From: Microbotryum silenes-acaulis
Taxonomy: Eukaryota > Basidiomycota > Microbotryomycetes > Microbotryales > Microbotryaceae
Length of the DNA: 64,000 nt
Direction of reading: 5' to 3'
NCBI GenBank assembly: GCA_003665825.1
Contig: QPFY01000009.1
Location: forward strand, 1,178,001 to 1,242,000
Numbering within the stretch: position 1 is the first letter of the stretch; every line of letters begins with the position of its first letter. The position numbers were made by a program, and so were the translations under genes. This document shows, piece by piece, positions 19,101 through 32,321 of the stretch. The notes beneath the pieces were generated by a model. The model was not told the DNA's origin and did no database searches. It worked only from the letters and a program-made list of their open reading frames with translations.

Positions 19101-21412
19101 GGTGGCATAGTATCAGCGACGTGACAAGAGATCGAGAGAAATGCTGATCGACTGACCCCGCGACTGCCAGGCGAGCGCTCGGGTGTTAGGGTCCGTGCGC
19201 CGGGAGCTTTGCGGAGTGCGACTGCGCAACGGCTGGTGTCGGGGCAACGGAAGCAAGGGGGAAACCCTTGAGCGAAGGAGACCCAAATGGTGACGATGTG
19301 ATATCATCGATGATAACGGTGGGCGCAAGCTGTCTGGGCGGAGATCAGCCGATGAGCGGACAGTAATGCGGAGCGAAAAGAAAGTGCGAATGCGACAAGT
19401 GTGGGCGTATGATGCCAAACGACAGCCAGACCTGCGCGCTGGCGGCGCACAGGAGGTCAGTCATGGGCCTGGAACAAGTTCAAATTATTTAGAACTGTCA
19501 GAATTCTCGCATCATCGAACACCGGTAAGCTTGGATACACGCTACACGGCCATAGATGTTTCATCTGTAGCGTTCCTTCTCGATACCGCTCTCTCGAAAC
19601 CGAAGTATCACATCCCTATCCCGTGCAGAGTTTTGGATGGCTGCAGATTTTTGGATCCCGGAAGCCAACCCGCTGTGCAGAACTCCGAGTCGTCGAAGCG
19701 CCGAGGCATCGAGCGAGTTGGCGGAGGCCATCTCGAGCAAGTAACGCAGTGTCCAGTTTGGACTGCGGTGGGCCCCAATCATGGGTGTCTCGGGTACCAG
19801 TGTCTTGTACTGACCCTGCCGTGGCGTGCCATGCCGAGAGCCGACTCCGCCATCAGCGGTGACCGGTCACGTGACGAGTGCCGCGTGACGCGCGCGAAGC
19901 TCGAAAGAGTGGGGGGCGGGGGGGGGGGGGGGGGAGGGGGTGGAGGAAATGGCTCGGAGACCCTGGTCGGCCCCGGCCCCGACTTATCTGGGAGCTTTAC
20001 AAGTCGAAACTAGTCTGGGACACCATTCGATGCCTCGGACGGCTCAAAGCACCTTCAGAGTATGAGAGGGACTGGCTGTGGAACGTGCCGCCGTCCCCGT
20101 CGCACCGGCCACCTACTGCCACCATTCCGACAGGGGCGCGGCCTAGTACCGGGGCGTCGCCGTGTCGCCGGCGACCAGTGTCGATTACGTGTCCGTAATT
20201 TGAGGCGCGCACTCTGGTTCTGGTGTGCATTTATGGTGGTGAGAAGCGCGAAAGGAACTATGAATATAACGGACGAAGAAAGGCGGACAAGGAACTTGCC
20301 GAAAGAGGAAAGAAAAAGAGGGAAGAAAATGAAGGGAGAAGGGAAATAAAGCGTGAGAAGGAAGGTGCACGTGATGTAGTGAGACCGAAGAAAGCCCGGA
20401 GAGGAATAAATTCCTGAACTTATGGTAAAATTGGAGTGACTGTGCGAATTTTGCATACAAGTGGTAGGAATCGGATCGGAAAAAAGAGAATGGACGACAA
20501 AAGGGAAAGCCGAGCAAGGTTAAGCAGCGCACGAAGGGCCAACTCTGAGCCCGCAGTGAACCTTCCAGTTCCCCCAATTGTCTTTTAGGCGGGGGAGATG
20601 AGGCGATAATGTGCTATGTAGGGCAATGGGTGACTTCGGGTTGCGTTTGCAAGGGCCAAGTCAATTCAGCAGCGGCAATGGGCGCCAGGTAGAACCCGTC
20701 CGATACACGGAAATGTGTCATATTTGGGCGTTTAAATCAGGTTTTCATCTACCATGAGTCACCGTGGGAAGTTGGAACCCTTTTTCACGTTCATGGCTGT
20801 ATAGTGGTTCAAAGCCGTCCGTCATGAGCACGAGCCGAGCCTTCAATTTCACGCGCCAAGGAGGTGCGCTTCATGTGCTGCGGCAATGATTTGTAGCGTA
20901 TGTGCAACGAAAGTGAGAATGTAAGTTTGAGACTATAGCTGCGGGTTAGGTCATGCGCGATCGCTCCTCGTTGTGCTAGTGAGTGGCTCGAGGCCGCCTA
21001 GAGGCCAAACTTGTTTGTTCAGGGGCTCGCAAGCGGTAGCGATCCCGAACTATTCTCTCCGCAAGACCACTCGGCAAAACATTTTTGGAGCGTTGATCAG
21101 ATGACACCGAGAGATTGAGCTTAATGGCATACTTAGCGGTCATTCCGGCCTGTCTGGACCGAATAAAAAGCTCCAGAGGTCACACACTGCCACACCATTT
21201 TGGCCCAAACCAAACAGTGTGATTCCTCAGAAAAATCCGGTACTGTCCGTGCGCTCGTGCTTCGTCCTCGACTCGCCTTGATCGCCTTTGGCAACCGGCC
21301 ATCATCGCCGTGCCACCGCCGACGCGCGCAGTTTTCTTCTGCCGTTACTATTTCCTTCCACGCGAGCCTGCACAGCCTGCACAGCCTGCACACACTCGCG
21401 CTTCGTTCAAGC
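19101..21412. other. Long intergenic stretch, no gene recognised
   Basis: Contains a G homopolymer run at about 19,911-19,936 and short overlapping frames only. The longest plus frame (19,366-20,013) includes the G run and has no domain. Positions 20,600-21,150 are also empty of recognisable features. Confidence 0.4.
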
Positions 21413-24000
21413 ATGGTGAACAAACAACGTGCTCGGCTTCCGCCCAAGCCTCCACTCAACAAATCTCTAGCTAGCGAGCGCCAGACTCGAAGTGCTACGC
21501 GCGCGTTGTTGAAGCTGAAGTTGGAGCACTGCGAGGTTGAGTCACCATCCCCGCCGGAGTACTTGCCCCTGAGCGTCGCCGCACATCCACTCAACGCATT
21601 CCCATCCAACGATGAACATACGGTCGAGCAAAAAACGCTTGTATGTGACTACTCTGCTGCCAGCCCCGGTGTGAGTTGCTGACCTGCTGATGAATGGCCC
21701 GTCGGCTCGACGCGTCGCTTCTGACCCGCCAAAGGAGCCCTTGCCTGTGAAGCCTACGTCATGTTCCTCTCCTTCACCAGCGCCGTCGGACTCGTCGCCG
21801 GATTCATCGGTTCTCTATTCGCCAAGTGGGGCAAAGCCGACTCGCACTCAGGCTTACCATCGCACGGTTAAGCGGCTTGTGTTGCCCAAGCTCGACAACG
21901 ATGACGATCGGATCTTCATCAAAGACGAGATTGCTCCGCGAGTCGTGATCTGTAGCGCGTCAGACTTGGTGGGCTCGGCACTTGGGTTTGACGCAACACG
22001 ATTCAAACGCCAGGCGCAGGATGCTCTTGCGCAGCCCGGACGATCGGAAGTACAAGTCTTGTTCGACAGGGATTGCCAACGCTCGCCGGATCAACGAGTG
22101 GCAGATTGGGTCTTACCACTCGCTGACTTTGTGAGTGCCATATCCTGAATGACGACTTTGTCCAAGGCCATATGTCATGACTCTGATCACATCCCTCGCT
22201 TTGCAACTCGCATCGTCGGCACAGGCATCCGGTGGATCCCATCGGCAGAACAACTTGAAGCTCGCACACGCCGAGCGGCAGGCCCGGTTAACCTTCGGAG
22301 ACGCAACCCGTGGGCACGACCATGTGGAACGACATTACTTTTTGACGTGCTGCGACGAGCTCGGATCGAGGAACGGTGGAACTGGCACGCATAGCATGCT
22401 CGTCCCATTGGCTTTTGGTGCGCCTCAGCCACCCGGGTTTTCATTCCTTACCGTTCCCCCTCTCCTCAATGTGGTACTCGACTTGGCACGAGATGCGCTC
22501 ACGCAGCCGGCCCGCCTGTATGCGCCAGGCTTGGCTATCCTTGACGACACAGCTCATTTCGTCGTATTGGACCACGAGGGATGCCGTATTGCGATCATTC
22601 CCGACTGCTGGGGCGAAGGCTTCGGCGAGCTGGCTTCGGTGCTTTCCGTTCTGCTCGGACTGGACGTCTATTCGGCGGGAGCGTCTCCACTCTTTCGCTA
22701 CGCGCTTCACCCCAAGACCGGCATCACCCCCGTCGCTTTCCGTACCCTATACCTTCAACCGTCCGAGATCGAAGCAGATGCTCCCCTGGTCGGTCGCACC
22801 GTCGAGTTCGTCGCCGAGGAGCCCATCGAGCTCGTCGACTGTCGAGTCGCAGAGGGCTACTCCATCTTTCAACGCTGCACGGTCATCTTCGAGCTGACGC
22901 GTCCCAGCTTGGTGCAAGGGTCATCTTCGACGTCAGGTCTGTCGCCGTCGTTCGTGCTCAAGATCCAGCACATAAGTCAGGAGTCTAAAGGCTGCGAAGC
23001 CGATGTCCTGGACAAGATCGTCCAGTGTTGCGCTTCCCACGGCGCCCCCTCGCCATCGTCGTCGCTGCTCATCGAACGACACGTCACGCTGCCCGAGAAG
23101 GCCAGGTCGTTCGGTCTTCATCGATCACAAATGGACGACAGCGCCTTGCCCGTACTCATGGACCCGAACGATCCCGAACGACGCCTGCGAGGGTCGTCTC
23201 GGCGTACGCTCGACTTGTTGATCGTGCGCAATCCTACGCCGCTACCGATCCGCGTCGACACTGGCCGCGGTCCTCAGCACAAACTCTCCCAGGCCTGCAA
23301 GGTCTATGACCAGCTCCTCACGCTTCTGCCCGCGCTCTGGGATCTCGGAATTCACCATCGTGATTTGTCCCTCGGCAACATCCTTCACCACCAAGGCCAT
23401 CTTGTTCTGGTCGACTGGGACACAGGGATCGTTTCCGAGCCGGGTACACGCGTCCCTTTCGCTGCCGACGTCGCCGGCTTGTTCAGGATCACCGACGACA
23501 CCGCTTCTCAAGAAGCCTTAGAGTACCTGAGTGGTTTGACGAGCCCTTGGAAAGGGGTCCCCTCGCATGCTCTTGGCCACGACTTCGAGTCCTCCGTCTA
23601 TTGGTTCCTCTACGTTCTGTACTGGTACATCGGTCCATCGGTCTCGGCCGAGTGCTGGGAGGAACTACAAATACGCCCACTGTCGGACGAAGCGACCTTG
23701 CCCCTCGAATTCATACGCCCGGAGCTCTGGGCGAGGGGGAGTGATCCCAAATTACGGCAGAATTTCCTCGAGGATCTGGCAAATGTGGATACTGAGCTCC
23801 ACAGTTTGGTCAACCTCATGACGTTCCCTCATCCGGGCCACGTACCTCCCGTCGGCACGAGTGAGGCGCGGCACGACCTCGGTGTTAAGCAGAAGATGGT
23901 GGAGGTGCAGACCGAGTTGCGACGCATGCTGGAGGCGGCGCAGCTGCCTGATTATGGTGGTATTCTGGGTCGTTACCACAGGTTACTGAAGCTGCAGTGA
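21413..24000 (+). CDS. FunK1-type protein kinase, intact
   Basis: Fungal kinase-like protein of 809 residues. Exons: 21413-21670, 21735-22130, 22225-24000; all junctions are phase 0 with GTGAGT donors. The first 220 residues are low-complexity and basic. The FunK1 body includes LYAPGLAILDD, FGELASVLSVLLGLD, FVLKIQHI (candidate ATP-site lysine), the catalytic loop HHRDLSLGNIL with His-Arg-Asp and Asn intact, the metal-binding LVDWDTGI, and the C-terminal SHALGHDFESSVYWFLYVLYW segment. Unlike copies A to C it keeps the catalytic Asn. It lies about 550 bp upstream of the truncated copy C on the same strand and is only distantly related to it. Substrates are not predictable. Confidence 0.85.
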
Positions 24001-24545
24001 TTATTTTTGTATTGCCCCCAATTGAATCCCATTCCATCGGCACAAGCTGGGTAGCCCCTGTTTCCATTGGGACCACGCAGTCAGATCACCCAGGAATCAG
24101 TGAGGTCATCACTTTTGGACCGGACATACGGATCGACCTCGCTGAATCGACGAGGCCCTCGGAAGCCGCCTCGCCGCGAGTAAGACTCCTCACCGAGTTT
24201 TCAACTCGTAAGATCGCGGCGATAAAGTTGATGCTGCCCTCAGATGATGTCTCTCTCCTCTTCCGGATGAAAGAACAGACGAATCAGGCCAGAACGAGCG
24301 AGAAAACGATTGTGTCGCAAAGTCGTACGAGGCTCGGACGCCGCCCCGGTGTGAATTTAGGCGAGCTGCCGGGCCAAAGATCATGGTCGGATGACGTTTG
24401 GTCACGCTGAGGATTGTCTCAAAAAATTGGTATGGTCGTTACCATAACAAGGGCCAAAAAGTGTAATTACGACTCAAAGTGTTCTTCAATTGGCCATTCA
24501 TTCCATGTCGGCGGAGAGAGGCGCGAATGAAGCCGACACGAAGGC
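24001..24545. other. Intergenic, no gene recognised
   Basis: Short frames only. Contains a small palindrome TATGGT-CGTT-ACCATA at about 24,430, just before the junction with arm C. Confidence 0.4.
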
Positions 24546-26038
24546 CCGCGCCCACGCGATCGGGCTCACCCTTTGCGGGGACGTGCTTCAAGTCTACCTC
24601 GTCAACGCGAGTGGGGCGTTCACGACGAACGCCTGCAAGTGCGGTGAGGAAGCGGTGCTGCTCCGGCGCGTGCTGTCGCGCCTCATCGAACTCGACGACG
24701 ACGGGCTCGGGATGCTGGCCTCGACGAACGAGGTCGACGACGTGTTCGGACCTTTTGTCGTCTCGGACAAGCTTCTCCCACCCCGTGCCCACGACTTCGA
24801 GTCCGAGCTCGGCGACCTTCGAGATCTCGAGATCCAGGAGCTCCTCATCCGACGCCGAAACTGCCGTGGTCTCACCACCACCGCGTTCCATGCCACTGCA
24901 CGACCCGCGCCTCAGGTCGATCCCAAGTCGATCACTCCGATCACGTCGACCTCGCCTACCCCTGCCGTCGAGTACGCTATGACGGTCGCATGGGCGGAAC
25001 ACTCCCTCCTTGACGATGGCATCGCACTACGTCGCAAGATGCACGCCGCGTCGCGTGCCGACACCGAGGGACTAAGCCTTAGCGCCGGCATCTACCGTGG
25101 CGAGTTCCGCACGCTTCCGACCTTCCTCGGCGACGATGAGAGCTTTGATAGCATCGAGCCCCGGGCACTCGAGGTGGTCTTCATCCAACAGTGTTATCGG
25201 CGCCTCAACACGACGACGACGACCCAGGAACTCGCCCTGGCCGTACTTGGAGTCGTCAAAGGTAAGCACACGAATCATCTGGGTGGACTGGCGTTTGCGC
25301 TCCCTAGCCGACAACCCCGTTCCCATGCCCGTCCAGGACAGCAAAATCTCTACAAGCTAGGCTATATCCACCGGGACATCTCGTACGATAGCGTTGTCAT
25401 CGACCGTGACGGCGTCGGCGCTCTCCTCGACTATCACCTCGCCGTCCCACATGATCGGCCTTGCACCGAGCGGCACCGCAGAATACGATCCGTGCGTCCT
25501 CCCCTGTGTATGTTTCTCCGAATGATATTTCTGATCAGCGCTAGCCTTTGGACTATACGACGTGTTACAGGGCACCTGGCCGTACCTCCCCTGCTCGATC
25601 CTCGCCCAGCCGCAACAGCCGCTCCGTGTCGTCCACGAACGATGGCACGATATGGAGTCGCTTTTCTACGTCGTGATGGAGGTTTCGTTCCGCGAGCCGT
25701 ACATGGGCGACGATGAAGTGCTTGTGATGACACCAGATGGTGAGACTACCTGGGGCTACTGGAATCGGCAAGAAGCGGACCTAGTCTATGCCCTCAAAGA
25801 TATGCTTGGCCTGAACATCCGCTATCACAAGCTGTTGAAGGGCTGCGCACAACGTTGGACGAACATCAAGCAACTGGTCGATATCTTGCGCAGCAATTGT
25901 GGGCTCGACAATCGATTCATCGGTGTCGAGGTGGCTATGGAAGAAGCCCAACTGGGGGAGTTGTGGGGTCCGTCCGGGACGATGTCGCACGAGTCGATCA
26001 TCTCGGACATTGAGCAGCTGCTTCCCTTGCTCTGAAGT
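24546..26038 (+). pseudogene. Inverted-repeat arm C: 5'-truncated FunK1 kinase
   Basis: Nearly identical reverse copy of 9,502-10,994. It starts abruptly inside the coding sequence (at AHAIGLTLCGDVL) and lacks the N-terminal exons present in copy B. It keeps the same introns (GTAAGC at about 25,261), the same HRDISYDS loop without Asn, and the same stop codon (26,033-26,035). An upstream ATG at about 24,490 joins in frame but adds unrelated residues, so a shortened protein could still be made; kinase function is unlikely. Confidence 0.8.
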
Positions 26039-26761
26039 CACCATCGTTTGCGTTGGGCGTTTTCTTCATTTGTTTTGTTTTGTTTTGTTTTGTTAAATTG
26101 CCATTAATACCCAGCGTGTTTCTCTTTCAATTCAGTATTGTTGCGGGAGCAGCAAGAGACTGCATCAGCCGTGCCATTGGGCTCGAATGCCCGGACGAGA
26201 GTGGACCTTCCAAGCCGCTGTGCGACACAGGCGCTCGACTCAACTGGTCTGCCAATGGGTGGAGGTGAATACCATACAAGGCCAAACCGCGCTTCATTCG
26301 GCAGGGACAATCGTCACTCATTTGGAGGAAGCCTTTGTAGTGTACCGGGTTCCTTAGAGCAGGCGCCAAAAAGAGATTACTGCCAGAGTGGTGAATTGAA
26401 CCAATGTCGCTGCTTCTCACGACACCACATTAGATCAGCTAGGATAGGTGTAGCGCATAAAATAAATCAGAATACGATCTAGTATATCAAGCACGAAAAT
26501 TACACCTTGAAGACACGACACGAGGCAAAGACCTCCTGTCCCCCCAATCAGCTTGTGCGACGTACTCCATATGCTACGTAACTCGGCCGAGGCGGAGCCG
26601 TCGGGCTTTCCGAAGCGGGAGCGGGCACATACCCGACGGTCGCTAACGAACATTTTTCAATCATGCCCTTGACCCTCTCGTCCTCTTTCCGCCTCTTTCC
26701 GCCTCTTTCAACAACACTCGCCACCATCCATCACATCATCTGTCCCACCCAAGCTCGACCA
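26039..26761. other. Intergenic, upstream of a dehydrogenase
   Basis: TTTTG repeats at about 26,072-26,094 and pyrimidine-rich CCTCTTTCCG repeats at 26,688-26,709, the latter probably in the 5' leader of the next gene. No other feature seen. Confidence 0.4.
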
Positions 26762-28197
26762 ATGACGACGCCCACCTTCGCTATCCCGGAGCTCTTCTGC
26801 GTAAAGGGGCTCGTCGCGCTCATCACCGGTGGCGGAACAGGGATCGGCTTGATGTGCGCCCGAGCGTTGGCAGAGAATGGAGCCAAGGTCTACATCGTTG
26901 GACGACGTAAAGAAGTACTCGAAGCTGCTGTCGAAGAGTTTCGGAAGTTGGGAGCGACAAGTGGGGCGATGGTTTCGATCGTGGGTGACACGAGTGAAAA
27001 GGAGACTATTGTGCGGATCATGAAAGAGATGGAAGGGAGGGAGAAGTGGTTGGATCTGCTGATCAACAATGCTGGAGTGTCAGGTCCTCGATGTACGGTC
27101 ATTGATCAGGAAGGTGGTGAGTGAAATCGATCTTGCTGCAGATCCAGCCGAGGAGCGAGTAAGCGTTAGGGGTTGAGCTGACACAGCAACCCCATTCAAG
27201 GACAGTGGAAGCTATTCGAAACGCCATGTTGGCTTGCGATATGGAAGAAGCGATCAAGTTGTTCAAGATCAACAGCTTGGGGTCAGTCACTTTGCAGTGG
27301 ACGAGCAATTGATTCTTCCACAAAAGTGGAGATTTTTCTTTTGAGGCGCTCACCATCTTCTACTTGCTCGGAAAGGTACTACTACATGTCCGCTGCCTTT
27401 CTTCCCATGCTGAATCGTAGTCCGAATGGTGGTCAAATCATCAGCATCACGAGTGCGTGAAGCATCAGTGGCTCCTCGCCGTTTAGCAGATGGAGCCGAT
27501 CACACTCTTACTCTCCAGTTCAACTCGAATGCCATCATCAATCAGGTAATCTCAGTTTCGGTCGAGAACCTGTCGCAGGAGTGCTCTGTAGGTCTACCTT
27601 CGCTTGATCCCCCGGAGACATTATCTATTCATTCATGAATCTCTTCCTTATCTTTTCGTTGGTTCAGACGCGATGAGTAAAGCAGCGACCACACACCTCA
27701 CCAAGCTACTGGCGACGATTCTCAAAGACACGAACGTGCGGTGTAACGAAATCGCTCCCGGTCTATTCCCTTCCGGTAAGAGAAAGCTTTATGGGATTAA
27801 CGAGAATGAGATGTCGACCATTTCATGTTCAATCGTTTTCGCATTCCTCGTTTTGTAGAAATGACCGCACCCCTCTTAGATCAGCGACGTAGCAGCGCAC
27901 TGCAAAACTCGGAGAATGCCAACGGTTCGGAACGTCCAATCAATTGGTTGAAACCAAATGCTGCCCGGGCGATGCAATTCGGGACCCCCGATGACATTGC
28001 TAGCACTGTTCTCTGTGAGTCGCTTTTTGGTCGCTTCTTGGCTCAAGGGAGAGCGGAAAGTGGAGAAGGTCTGAGTTGGAAGCTGATCCCCTATGAATGA
28101 CGGCGCAGACCTCGCTAGTAAACGCCAGCGCTACCTCTCCGGTTCCGTCGTGATGCTCGATGGGGGGATGTTGAACAGGATGTCGAGTTCATACTGA
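26762..28197 (+). CDS. Short-chain dehydrogenase with several introns
   Basis: NAD(P)-dependent short-chain dehydrogenase resembling 3-oxoacyl reductases of the RhlG group; the substrate is unknown. Clear exons: 26762-27116, 27206-27281, 27376-27452, 27668-27775, 27859-28014, 28109-28197. Motifs: nucleotide-binding ITGGGTGIGL, LLINNAGVSG, INSLGYYYMSAAFLPML, AMSKAATTHLTKLLAT, NEIAPGLFPS, SGSVVMLDGGMLNRM. The part between ISIT (27,452) and AMSK (27,668) is unclear. A 9-bp exon at 27,581-27,589 (GAGTGCTCT) would complete the active-site Tyr as VLYAMSK, with a small exon at about 27,520-27,546 before it. Direct read-through meets a TGA. An upstream ATG at 26,663 would add 33 residues; I prefer 26,762. 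Confidence 0.78.
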
Positions 28198-28356
28198 GAA
28201 CTTCTAGAACCACAGAGACCTTTTTGGATTCGAAAGAATTCCGTCGACCCGAACTGGTCTGTTAGACTTCGCGAAAATCGCACAAAGCTGACTGCCGGGA
28301 AGTAGTACATTCGACAATTACATACACAAAATGAACCCCAACGTACATCCGAGCGA

Positions 28357-31300
28357 CTAGTCTATGAAATGCTCCTTCGTGTGCGTCCTCCATTTCTGTT
28401 TCGACCTTCCTCCTTCGCCCCACTTCTCAATCAAGAAGGTCGTCATCCATTGTAAGAGTTCTGGGTAGGCTTTTCTCATCTGTGGCAAGGAAGTGGAGAT
28501 TCGTGTCAGATTTTGAGAGGGCCGTTTGTACCAGATGAAGGAAACGCACCCCTATCGAGTGATCCGAATCGGTGAACATGCGGAATCGGAAGGTGCTGAG
28601 TGAGGCCCAGGAAGTAGAAGGTGTCAGCACGATGCTTGTTTGTACGTTAGAAGCAATGACGACATACCGAACTGAAGCAAACGTCAACTTGTCGAGTAAA
28701 GCTGCCGAGTTGAGGAAGTGGACTGCGTAGCATCAAAAGTTCAAATCAGTGGGCCTCTTCCACAAAAAAAATATGTACGCTTGTCGTGGTCTTACCATTG
28801 TCATCTCCCGAGCCATGCGCCAACAGATAGTCAAGGTTTCTGAACCCCTCCATTTTCGCCACGGCCGCTTTGTCGTATCCGGGCCCATTCAATTTCGGCG
28901 TCGACATGTATCGCTCCGTATAGACTGAATCGTAATACCTCCAATCCGTAACCGGCGCAACGGACATGGCCAACGTGAAGAGTGACGAATTGGTTTCGGC
29001 AACCTTAGCCGTCAGATAACCGCCGTAAGACCATCCCCAAATACCAAGACGTTTCGAATCGATGTAAGAGCGCGAAGAGACGAGTTGGTGAGTCGCTTCG
29101 ACGACGTCCGAGGCTTCGAGAGAACCGAGTTGGTTGCGAATCCCGACGCGGAAATGCCGTCCTTTGAAACCTGTTCCGCGCGGGTCGATACGTACGACGA
29201 TGTAGCCCATCGAAGTGACGAGGAAGTGATGCCAGTCTCTCTCGAACGCCGTTGATACCTTTTGCGAGTTGGGTCCACCGTAGACTTCGACGAGGAGGGG
29301 GTATTTCGTTCGGCCTGAGGTATCGATCAAAGGAGGTCGGAGCTCCTGGATATTCACGCTGTAGCCGCCTTCAAGCTCGAGGGTCGAATAGCTGATTTCG
29401 ACGTGCTGGAAGGCTGCATCTATCTTGGCCAGGGCAGCGTTGTCGGTCAAAACCTTGGTGAAGCCTGAGCGAGAGTTGGGAGGCTGTCCTCGATCAGCTC
29501 GCTTAATCAACTCCAGAATTGAGAGGGCCATACTCACTGTGATCATCAACCTTGTACAACCTTTGCCAAGGCATCTCCGGTCCCCGGTAGTTGACGACGT
29601 AGAATCCGGCAAAGGGAGAAAAGCTGACCGTATGGTGCCCCATCTTGGTAACGTCCGTCAACGGGGTCGGTGCCAAAAGCTCAGCACCCACTTGACTGAG
29701 GGCGTTCAGTTCGGCAGTCGTCTTTGGCAAAGGGATGGAATAGAGATGGCGCTCGATCGAGGGGTTCGCAGCGATGAAGTAAACGAGCCCCCTTGAGAGA
29801 TCGATTGCTGATAACGACTCGACGACTTCCCAGCTTCCTCGGGTGAGGAAGATAGGTGTCGCGGTGTCGGGCGGGGAGAAGTAGGCGACGTGACGGAACC
29901 CCTCCGAGTCGGCGACAACGTCGAGATAGCCCGACGGGAAAGAGGGTTTAGGACGAGTGGCATCAGCGGACGCGTCGTTCTGGTTAGAATGAAGGAGGAT
30001 CGTCGAGTCGATCCCAACGATCGTTTGGGTAGGTTCTATCCATCCTCCGTCAATCCTGCCGAAATCCTCCTCGCGCACCACCTTTCCCACGATTTTTCGA
30101 TCGGTAACCGCTTCGTCGAGACGGAAGTGAGCGGTACGCTGGACCTGCGCTGTCCGATCTGTGACCTTGATCATGAGGTCATCCTTGCCAACCCAAGTCA
30201 CTTCGCTGACGAGCATATCGTTGGGATCGAAAGGCTTGGAGAGGACGAGTTCGTACGTCACTTCGAATACCCTCGGATCGACACCCGGTGGGTTCGACTC
30301 TTGTACGACCGTTGTGGGGCGTTGGGGGACCGCTAAGTAACTAGCGAGATCAAAGACGTGAATCGTCACGAGGGGATTGGCATACCCCGGTTTGGGGTAC
30401 CGCATCACCGTTTCGATCGGATAAGGTACTCCGCCACCGGGACCCCATGCCGCGGGGTTGTAGATTGGAAACGAATACTCTGGGACACGTTCTTCTTCGA
30501 ACGAGAGAAACGCGAGCTTGCCCCCATCGGGTGACCACCAAGACGCCGAGTCGGAGCCAAAGATCTCTTCCTCGTACACCCAATCGGGCACACCGTTGAA
30601 GGTTGTAGGACTACCCGAGACCGTGACTCGAATAGGCGATCGACTGTTGCCAACGCTTGGCGGAGATTCGAGGACGTAAAGGTCATTGGCGTGCACGTAT
30701 GCGATGTGGTGATCTTTCGGCGAGAACGAGGCGATCGCCGTGTGGGGCGCCGCAGATGGTGGTCGAAGCGCGACTGTCTCGCCCGATTCAACTGTGTGGA
30801 CGTAAAAGTTGGCGTGGGACGAGTGACGCCATTGACTGACTTGGTTCGTCGCAAAGAGGATATATTCAAGGTCGGCAGAAACGGCAAAATCTGACCAGTA
30901 GAGCGGCTGTCCCGAGCCCTGTTTGCACGTCGATTGCAGTGTCAGCCCCCTATGGACGAATCTGCAGTGGTTCGGGGACTACTCACGTCTTTGATCGCGT
31001 CACTCTTGACCAGCACCCTCGATGTCCCCGAATTGATGTCTTCCAAAATGAGTGATCCGTCACTCGATCGATGACTGTAAACTCCATCCCCAGCTGCAAG
31101 ATCGAATACGCAAGGTCAGATCGTACCGAGATGAATCGCCGAGTCCTCGGTAGCGTTCACTCACCTTCTGCCAGCCAATCCAACTTTTCGGTATGGATGG
31201 AAAACGTTCCCTTCATCAGGTGTTCGAATGAAATGGGTTTGAGTCCGCCACCATGGAAGGTATGTCGGCCTCGAAAGAGATGCGAGAGCGCGAAGGCCGT

Positions 31301-31624
31301 GAAGAGGCAAGCCAGGAGGATCGAGAGGAACAAGAAGCAGAACGTTCGACGTCGCTGCAGGCGCCACGGTCGTGTTGGTCAGTCACATTGATAGCCACGA
31401 AGGTCAGATGGAGGACTCACAGCTTGCTTGGCCTTGGTAGATGTGTACGACGTATCGACCTCGGCCAAGCTCCCCTCGATCATCATCCCGACCTTCTCGG
31501 CCTCCTCTTCGTCCAGGCTGCTCAGATCGTCGTCGTCGTCGTCATCGTCGTCGTTGCAGGCCCCATCCTCTGCATTCCGTGCAGAAGAAGCCGATGTCGT
31601 TGGGGGTGCGAACGGTGTAGGCAT
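28357..31624 (-). CDS. Dipeptidyl aminopeptidase, S9 family (Dap2/Ste13-like)
   Basis: Type II membrane serine peptidase that removes X-Pro or X-Ala dipeptides, in yeast located in the vacuole or late Golgi. Exons (minus): 31624-31421, 31354-31165, 31093-30987, 30918-29538, 29464-28796, 28722-28668, 28595-28550, 28479-28357; 924 residues, all phases consistent. An acidic cytoplasmic tail (run of Asp) precedes one transmembrane segment FCFLFLSILLACLFTAFALS. The beta-propeller includes the DWVYEEE motif that binds the substrate amino terminus. The catalytic triad is Ser in WGWSYGGYL, Asp in GSGDDNVHF and His in DSDHSI. In-frame ATGs at 31,663 and 31,741 would lengthen the tail, so the exact start is uncertain. 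It ends about 160 bp from the convergent dehydrogenase. Confidence 0.93.
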
Positions 31625-32321
31625 GATCGGCCTCAGAGACCGCGGCCACGTGACGTCTGACATGGTTGATCGTTCGGCACGGTCCGTCGCACGATGAATG
31701 GAACGACCGATCTCGAGAGGTGGGGGAATGATTCGGTCCAAGATGAAGTCCCCAAGATGGCAAATCGACCAATCCGAGTCGGGTTGTGAGTGTTGTATGG
31801 TTCGCAGTTACGTCGTACCGAACTCGTACGACGTCGCACCGGCCGCGGACGAGGTGGGGGAGCGGGGAGCGAGCGGAGCGACAGCCGGAGGCAGTGCCAA
31901 AAGAGTAGATGCAGCTGCTACAACGCTTTGGCAAGTTGCCGAACAGAGCGCACCGACTATCCCGAGTCAAGCCAGGCCGATTGCAGAATGAAGGAGTGAT
32001 GCGCCCAGAGAGCAAGGTCGACGTCGGCTCGTGAGTCGGGAAGTGGAGCAGGACGAGTCGCCTGCGCGCGGTCGGTCGGTCACACGGACGGACGCTCCAC
32101 TCGCACCAGCTCGCACCAGCTCGGACCAAATTTAGCTCGGTCCGATCCCCGGCTCGAAACAGCTTTTGACGAGCAGGAACACCACCATGAGCTTGCGACC
32201 CCTTCTGTTTTCTCTCTATTTCTTCGTCATATTCAATACAGCAACGTGCGGAAACAGACATGCACTCTGAAAAAAAAAGACACTCTTATCGAGCTAAGCT
32301 TCACACAAGACGACACACAAT
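31625..32321. other. Intergenic between peptidase and MADS-box genes
   Basis: Upstream region of the peptidase gene and 3' region of the MADS-box gene. Apparent frames on both strands overlap and carry no motif. CTCGCACCAG is repeated in tandem at about 32,100. Confidence 0.4.

Noticed and set aside
19366..20013. 215-codon plus-strand frame
   Set aside because: It depends on reading through a G homopolymer and has no recognisable motif.
24479..25002. Antisense frames over the FunK1 arms (about 167-204 codons)
   Set aside because: They mirror a conserved sense reading frame with kinase motifs and occur only because the GC-rich sequence lacks antisense stops.
27376..27670. In-frame TGA in the dehydrogenase as selenocysteine
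   Set aside because: Fungi of this kind are not known to use selenocysteine, no SECIS-like context was seen, and a splice explanation exists.
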